Shown piece by piece: positions 61,151-64,000 of a stretch of DNA of 64,000 nucleotides (the first letter of the stretch is position 1; each line of letters starts with the position of its first letter). The notes below the pieces were generated by a model. The model did no database searches and was not told the DNA's origin. It worked only from the letters and a program-made list of their open reading frames with translations. Source of the stretch: Pseudorasbora parva (Eukaryota; Chordata; Actinopteri; Cypriniformes; Gobionidae); assembly GCF_024679245.1 (NCBI RefSeq), contig NC_090173.1:14511501-14575500 (forward strand), in the 5' to 3' direction. The translations under genes and the position numbers were made by a program.

Positions 61151-61539
61151 CGCTGGAGGGGACGCATGTGTAGCAGTCCCAGCCTGAGCACTGACGATGC
61201 CGAGGCCATAAGGCCGAGCATTCTCTGAAAGTGTTTCAGGGGAACGCGAGTTCCGGCTTTGAATGAAGTCGCCATGTTCTGGACGGATAGCGCGCGCTGT
61301 GACGTCAGCCGCGCGTTCATGAGTCTAGAACAATGCCCAGAAAAGATATCTTTTGAGTGGGTGACATCGAGCTCTTGGCGATATTGATCCTGAGACCCAA
61401 ACAGTCTAAATGGTTGAGGAGCCAGGATCTGTGTGTTAGTAGTTCTGCTCGAGACTGGGCTATCACTAGCCAGTCGTCGAGGTAGTTGAGCACCCGCATC
61501 CCTTTCAGCCTGAGCGGGGCTAATGCCGCGTCCATACAT
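60202..61539 (-). CDS. DIRS RNase H and methyltransferase-like frame
   Basis: 445 codons. About 60 residues at the start overlap RT in a different frame and are not meaningful. From roughly residue 74 (SRLMNARLTSQRAL) the frame continues the RT thumb (VPLKHFQRMLGLMAS, LLHMRPLQRWL), then RNase H (STDASTRGWGALHEG, EMKAVALSL, RSDNMSVVAYINRQGG, VPGILNVGPDMLSR). The C-terminal part, with KVDLFASEDNTHCPIFFS and WPSLPLYAFPP, matches the methyltransferase-like region of vertebrate DIRS elements. The RT frame stops about 20 bp inside this frame, so the two are linked by a frame change. Confidence 0.85.
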   Translation of the reverse strand: MYGRGISPAQAERDAGAQLPRRLASDSPVSSRTTNTQILAPQPFRLFGSQDQYRQELDVTHSKDIFSGHCSRLMNARLTSQRALSVQNMATSFKAGTRVPLKHFQRMLGLMASASSVLRLGLLHMRPLQRWLRARVPPYAWKWGRFPVKVSHSVVKTLAPWTRTEWYRRGVLMGTVTKLKVVSTDASTRGWGALHEGKPISGLWAETEKRLHINCLEMKAVALSLRAFLPHIKNHHVLVRSDNMSVVAYINRQGGLRSYSLHRMAKHLLLWAEHNLSSLRAAHVPGILNVGPDMLSRRTIPPGEWSLHPQTVLLIWNTFGRAKVDLFASEDNTHCPIFFSKRRDALAHVWPSLPLYAFPPIAMLPQTIKKIRETASAVLLIAPLWRNRTWFSDLIQLSDTAPWPIPLRKDLLTQAKGGIWHPSPELWALHVWPINWYRETSLTEL

Positions 61540-62381
61540 TTCGTAAACGTGCGGGGCGCCAGGGATAAGCCGAATGGCAGGACCGTGTACTGATAAGCCT
61601 GCCCCTCGAAGGCGAATCTCAAGAATGGCCTGTGGTGGGGGGCTACCTGCACATGAAAGTACGCATCTTTCAGATCTATCGTGAAAAACCAGTCCCCAGG
61701 GCGAATGTGCGCGAGGATCTGTTTCACCGTTAGCATTTTGAACGAGCGAGTCATTAGAGCTTTGTTCAAATGCCTTAGATCTAGGATGGGCCTAAGCTCT
61801 CCGTCCTTCTTCGGAATGAGAAAGTATCGGCTGTAGAAGCCCGACTCGCTTTTGGAAGGGGGGACGGGCTCCACCGCTCCCTTCTTTACCAGTTTCAAAA
61901 TCTCGGTGCGAAGCACGTGACTGACGCTGCTTCTCACCGAGGTCTCGACCACGGCGCGAAAGCGCGGGGGCCTGCGAACGAACTGTAGCAAGTAGCCCCT
62001 TTTTACTATGTTCATAACCCAATTTGATACCCCGGGCATGGCTTGCCAGGCCTGAGCCCGACACGATAGCGGCTGGAGCCGGCGCGGATAAGGGTCGCCT
62101 ACTAGAGGGAACTCGGTAGCGCTGCCATTTTGTGCTTGAGACATAGAGGGGGTAGTGCTTATGTGTGGCGGCGTGCACTGTGGAGTGGGCGCCGGGACAT
62201 TTATAGCATGGGTGGGAGGGGTGAATGAGTGTAGGAGTGCAGACTGATGTGTGGGCACATTTACTACAGAGAAAAAGCTCTTTTTGAGATTTATTTGGGT
62301 CGCCGTGATAACGGCGTTTGTGTGCAGGCGAGTGCGTTTGACAACGGGCTCGTTGGCTGCTAAACTGAGGTCGGCAGTCAC
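61317..62381 (-). CDS. DIRS reverse transcriptase frame
   Basis: 354 codons. Contains the RT fingers and palm: SGFYSRYFLIPKKDGELRPI, DLRHLNKALM, DWFFTIDLKDAYFHV, YTVLPFGLSLAPRTFTK, and the catalytic YLDD (residues 300-303). It stops at FLGIVLDS, before the thumb, which lies in the frame at 61539-60202. The frame is open further upstream of the first Met toward gag, so the real start is uncertain. Confidence 0.9.
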   Translation of the reverse strand: MTADLSLAANEPVVKRTRLHTNAVITATQINLKKSFFSVVNVPTHQSALLHSFTPPTHAINVPAPTPQCTPPHISTTPSMSQAQNGSATEFPLVGDPYPRRLQPLSCRAQAWQAMPGVSNWVMNIVKRGYLLQFVRRPPRFRAVVETSVRSSVSHVLRTEILKLVKKGAVEPVPPSKSESGFYSRYFLIPKKDGELRPILDLRHLNKALMTRSFKMLTVKQILAHIRPGDWFFTIDLKDAYFHVQVAPHHRPFLRFAFEGQAYQYTVLPFGLSLAPRTFTKCMDAALAPLRLKGMRVLNYLDDWLVIAQSRAELLTHRSWLLNHLDCLGLRINIAKSSMSPTQKISFLGIVLDS

Positions 62382-62467
62382 CTGGGTGCAGGGAACTGGG
62401 AGACCGGGAGGGAGAGATGGGGGTCCGGCCGAGGCGAGACCTGACCATCTCCTTTTTATCCCTGCGG

Positions 62468-63934
62468 CTAGGACGGCTTCGGAGGCTCAGGGTTCAACAC
62501 AATCCTGGGTCGAGGTCCCCGGCGTTCAGGCCGACTGTTGCGGTTCGCGGAACGGGAACGTTGGCGCGGTCCAGAAGAGGAGCGAGGCCGGGAAGGTGAC
62601 GCTGCCGGCTTAGCGGGTTGAGAAGGCGGGGGTCTACCTCGAGAGCGTCCCTGGCCTGAAGACGAGCTGGAGCGCTTAGGCAGGAAATGCCTCATAGCCT
62701 GCGAAGCCTTCTGCGCTTCAGTGAAACGCTCCGCGAAACCCACGACTGACGGGCCGAAGAGACCGGTAGTGGAGATGGGGGCGTCCAAAAAGGAGGCTTT
62801 ATCCGCGTCCTTCATCTCGGTCAAATTCAGCCAAAGGTGCCTCTCTAAGACCGTCAGGTTAGCCATATTTTTCCCGATGGCTTGTGCAGTGGCTTTAGTG
62901 GCGCGAAGGGCCAAGTCCGTCGCGCTGCGGAGGTCCTTCAGAACATCGGAGTCGGGGACAGACTCATCCAAGGAGCGGAGAAGTCTGGCCTGGAACACCT
63001 GAAGGACAGCCATGGTGTGAAGGGCCGCGGAAGCCTGGCCAGCGGAGGCATATGCCCGGCCAGCGAGAGCAGAAGTGGTGCGGCAGGGCTTGGACGGGTG
63101 CTGAGCCCTGGACTGCCATCCTCTGGAGGAGGAGGGCGGGCAGAGGTGCGCGGCGACAGCCTCCTCGAGGGGTGGAAGAGACTCATAGCCTTTTTCCTTA
63201 GCGCCGTCGACAACGGAGAGCGCTGGGGAAAAGGCGGATCTGGCGCGAGCAGAGTAGGGCGACTTCCACGACTTCGTAAGCTCGTCGTGTACCTCAGGGA
63301 AGAAAGGCGCGGGCTTCTGAGGAGAAGAGAGGCGGCGGCTTTCCAGGAACCACTCGTCCAATCTGCTGCGCGTTGGCTCATCGGGCTGGGACCACTCGAG
63401 CCCGAGGTCTTCCACGGCCCTGGAGAGCACGCGGATGAGTTCCGCGTCGACGTTAGATTTGGCGCTCGTGGCGGTCTGCGTCGAAGCGGGGGGCTCCGAG
63501 ACAGAAGCTGACCACTCGCTACCAGAAGCGGCTGTGGAGAGGCTGTCCTCATCATCCTCTGGCGACGGGCCACCGAAGGAAACCGAACAGGCCGCTGCAT
63601 GAGAGGGACGCTGTTCCTCCTGGGTGAAGGTGACCGGCGATGGCGAGGCACGCGGGGAGTCATCCGGCGTGCAGTCGCCAGACCGTTCCGGCAGCCTCTG
63701 GTCGCGGCGTTTCTTGCGGCGCGGCCCAGCGGCAGGAGGAGGGACCTGGTCGAAGGTGGCGAGGCGAGCCCGAAGGGTCTGCAGCGCCATCTCATCGCAC
63801 TCGGGGCAGCCGCCCTGAGAGAGTGCGAGCTGCGCGGGGTCCCGTCCAAGGCATGCCACGCAGATGACGTGACGGTCGCCGCCAAGGAGAGGAGCTCTGC
63901 AAGAGCCGCAGGAAATGCGAGGCATTTGAAACAA
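62468..63934 (-). CDS. DIRS gag-like protein
   Basis: 488 codons starting MFQMPRISCGSCRAPLLGGD. The N-terminus has CxxC pairs (CGSC, CVAC, CPEC) that look like a zinc-binding module, a feature of vertebrate DIRS gag proteins. A long Pro/Ser/Arg-rich middle follows, then a helical region (AFAERFTEAQKASQAMRHF-like, residues about 395-420) and a basic, Arg-rich C-terminus (RPRSSSGPRQRSRSANRNS) suited to RNA binding. No stop interrupts it. Confidence 0.85.
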   Translation of the reverse strand: MFQMPRISCGSCRAPLLGGDRHVICVACLGRDPAQLALSQGGCPECDEMALQTLRARLATFDQVPPPAAGPRRKKRRDQRLPERSGDCTPDDSPRASPSPVTFTQEEQRPSHAAACSVSFGGPSPEDDEDSLSTAASGSEWSASVSEPPASTQTATSAKSNVDAELIRVLSRAVEDLGLEWSQPDEPTRSRLDEWFLESRRLSSPQKPAPFFPEVHDELTKSWKSPYSARARSAFSPALSVVDGAKEKGYESLPPLEEAVAAHLCPPSSSRGWQSRAQHPSKPCRTTSALAGRAYASAGQASAALHTMAVLQVFQARLLRSLDESVPDSDVLKDLRSATDLALRATKATAQAIGKNMANLTVLERHLWLNLTEMKDADKASFLDAPISTTGLFGPSVVGFAERFTEAQKASQAMRHFLPKRSSSSSGQGRSRGRPPPSQPAKPAASPSRPRSSSGPRQRSRSANRNSRPERRGPRPRIVLNPEPPKPS

Positions 63935-64000
63935 CGCCCCGCGCTCTTTTAGGAGAAGAGAGTTTAAAAGGATACGATCGCCGGATGGCGTAGCTGGAAC
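63935..64000 (-). other. DIRS 5' leader, cut by window end
   Basis: The sequence before the gag start. The left terminal repeat is not reached. Confidence 0.6.

Larger units (their letters stand above)
58538..64000 (-). mobile_element. DIRS-like tyrosine-recombinase retrotransposon, 5' end outside window
   Basis: On the minus strand the order is gag (63934-62468), RT (62381-61317), RNase H with a methyltransferase-like part (61539-60202) and tyrosine recombinase (61150-59234), followed by an internal complementary region and the right terminal repeat. DIRS elements integrate with a tyrosine recombinase and have no protease or DDE integrase; neither is seen here. The left terminal repeat lies beyond 64000. 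Confidence 0.9.

Noticed and set aside
60236..63952. Long + strand frames across the DIRS element
   Set aside because: Antisense shadows of GC-rich coding sequence; the domains are all on the minus strand.

Overview
This is nuclear DNA from a teleost fish, most likely a cyprinid (carp, goldfish or zebrafish group). The evidence is a six-exon vertebrate gene with ordinary GT-AG introns set in AT-rich DNA, very long dinucleotide tracts, and a dense, layered collection of fish-type transposons: Tc1/mariner, hAT- and Harbinger-type MITEs, Ty3/gypsy, an L2/CR1-like LINE, a tRNA-derived SINE and a DIRS retrotransposon. I saw no prokaryotic or viral gene organisation. The species and all repeat-family names come from recognition, not from a search.

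The only host gene I can support is a phospholipid (lipid phosphate) phosphatase of the PLPP1/2/3 group, closest to PLPP3. It lies on the + strand as exons 9644-9833, 37683-37840, 40669-40952, 42693-42750, 44903-45079 and 45164-45265, which together encode 322 residues. Exon phases join cleanly (190, 158, 284, 58, 177 and 102 nt; 969 nt in total), and all three catalytic motifs are intact. The gene fills the middle of the window, and its first intron alone is about 27.8 kb.

Layout. 1-4.9 kb: two wrecked Tc1 elements, one split by a 2-kb insertion that itself holds a degraded gypsy retrotransposon. 5-9.1 kb: repeats, then the promoter and 5' UTR. 9.6-37.7 kb: exon 1 and intron 1, holding an inverted pair of a dispersed repeat around exon 1, a 1.65-kb GGAT minisatellite, a hAT MITE with a perfect 8-bp target duplication, several dispersed repeats, a CCAAT-box minisatellite and a 226-bp GA tract. 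37.7-46.5 kb: exons 2-6, with MITEs and a Tc1/mariner fragment in the introns, then the 3' UTR. 47-50.2 kb: a large palindromic element carrying a truncated LINE. 50.3-57.8 kb: Harbinger and hAT MITEs, a SINE, a Tc1 tail and second copies of repeats seen in intron 1. 58.5-64 kb: most of a DIRS-like tyrosine-recombinase retrotransposon on the minus strand. It has gag, RT, RNase H with methyltransferase-like, and recombinase frames, plus the typical inverted end and internal complementary region. Its 5' end runs off the window.

The most notable items are the DIRS element, whose recombinase is intact but which has a frame break after RT; the palindromic element with a LINE flanked by roughly 100-bp duplicated sequence; the inverted repeat pair around exon 1; and the gypsy fragment whose RNase H appears to end just before the LTR.
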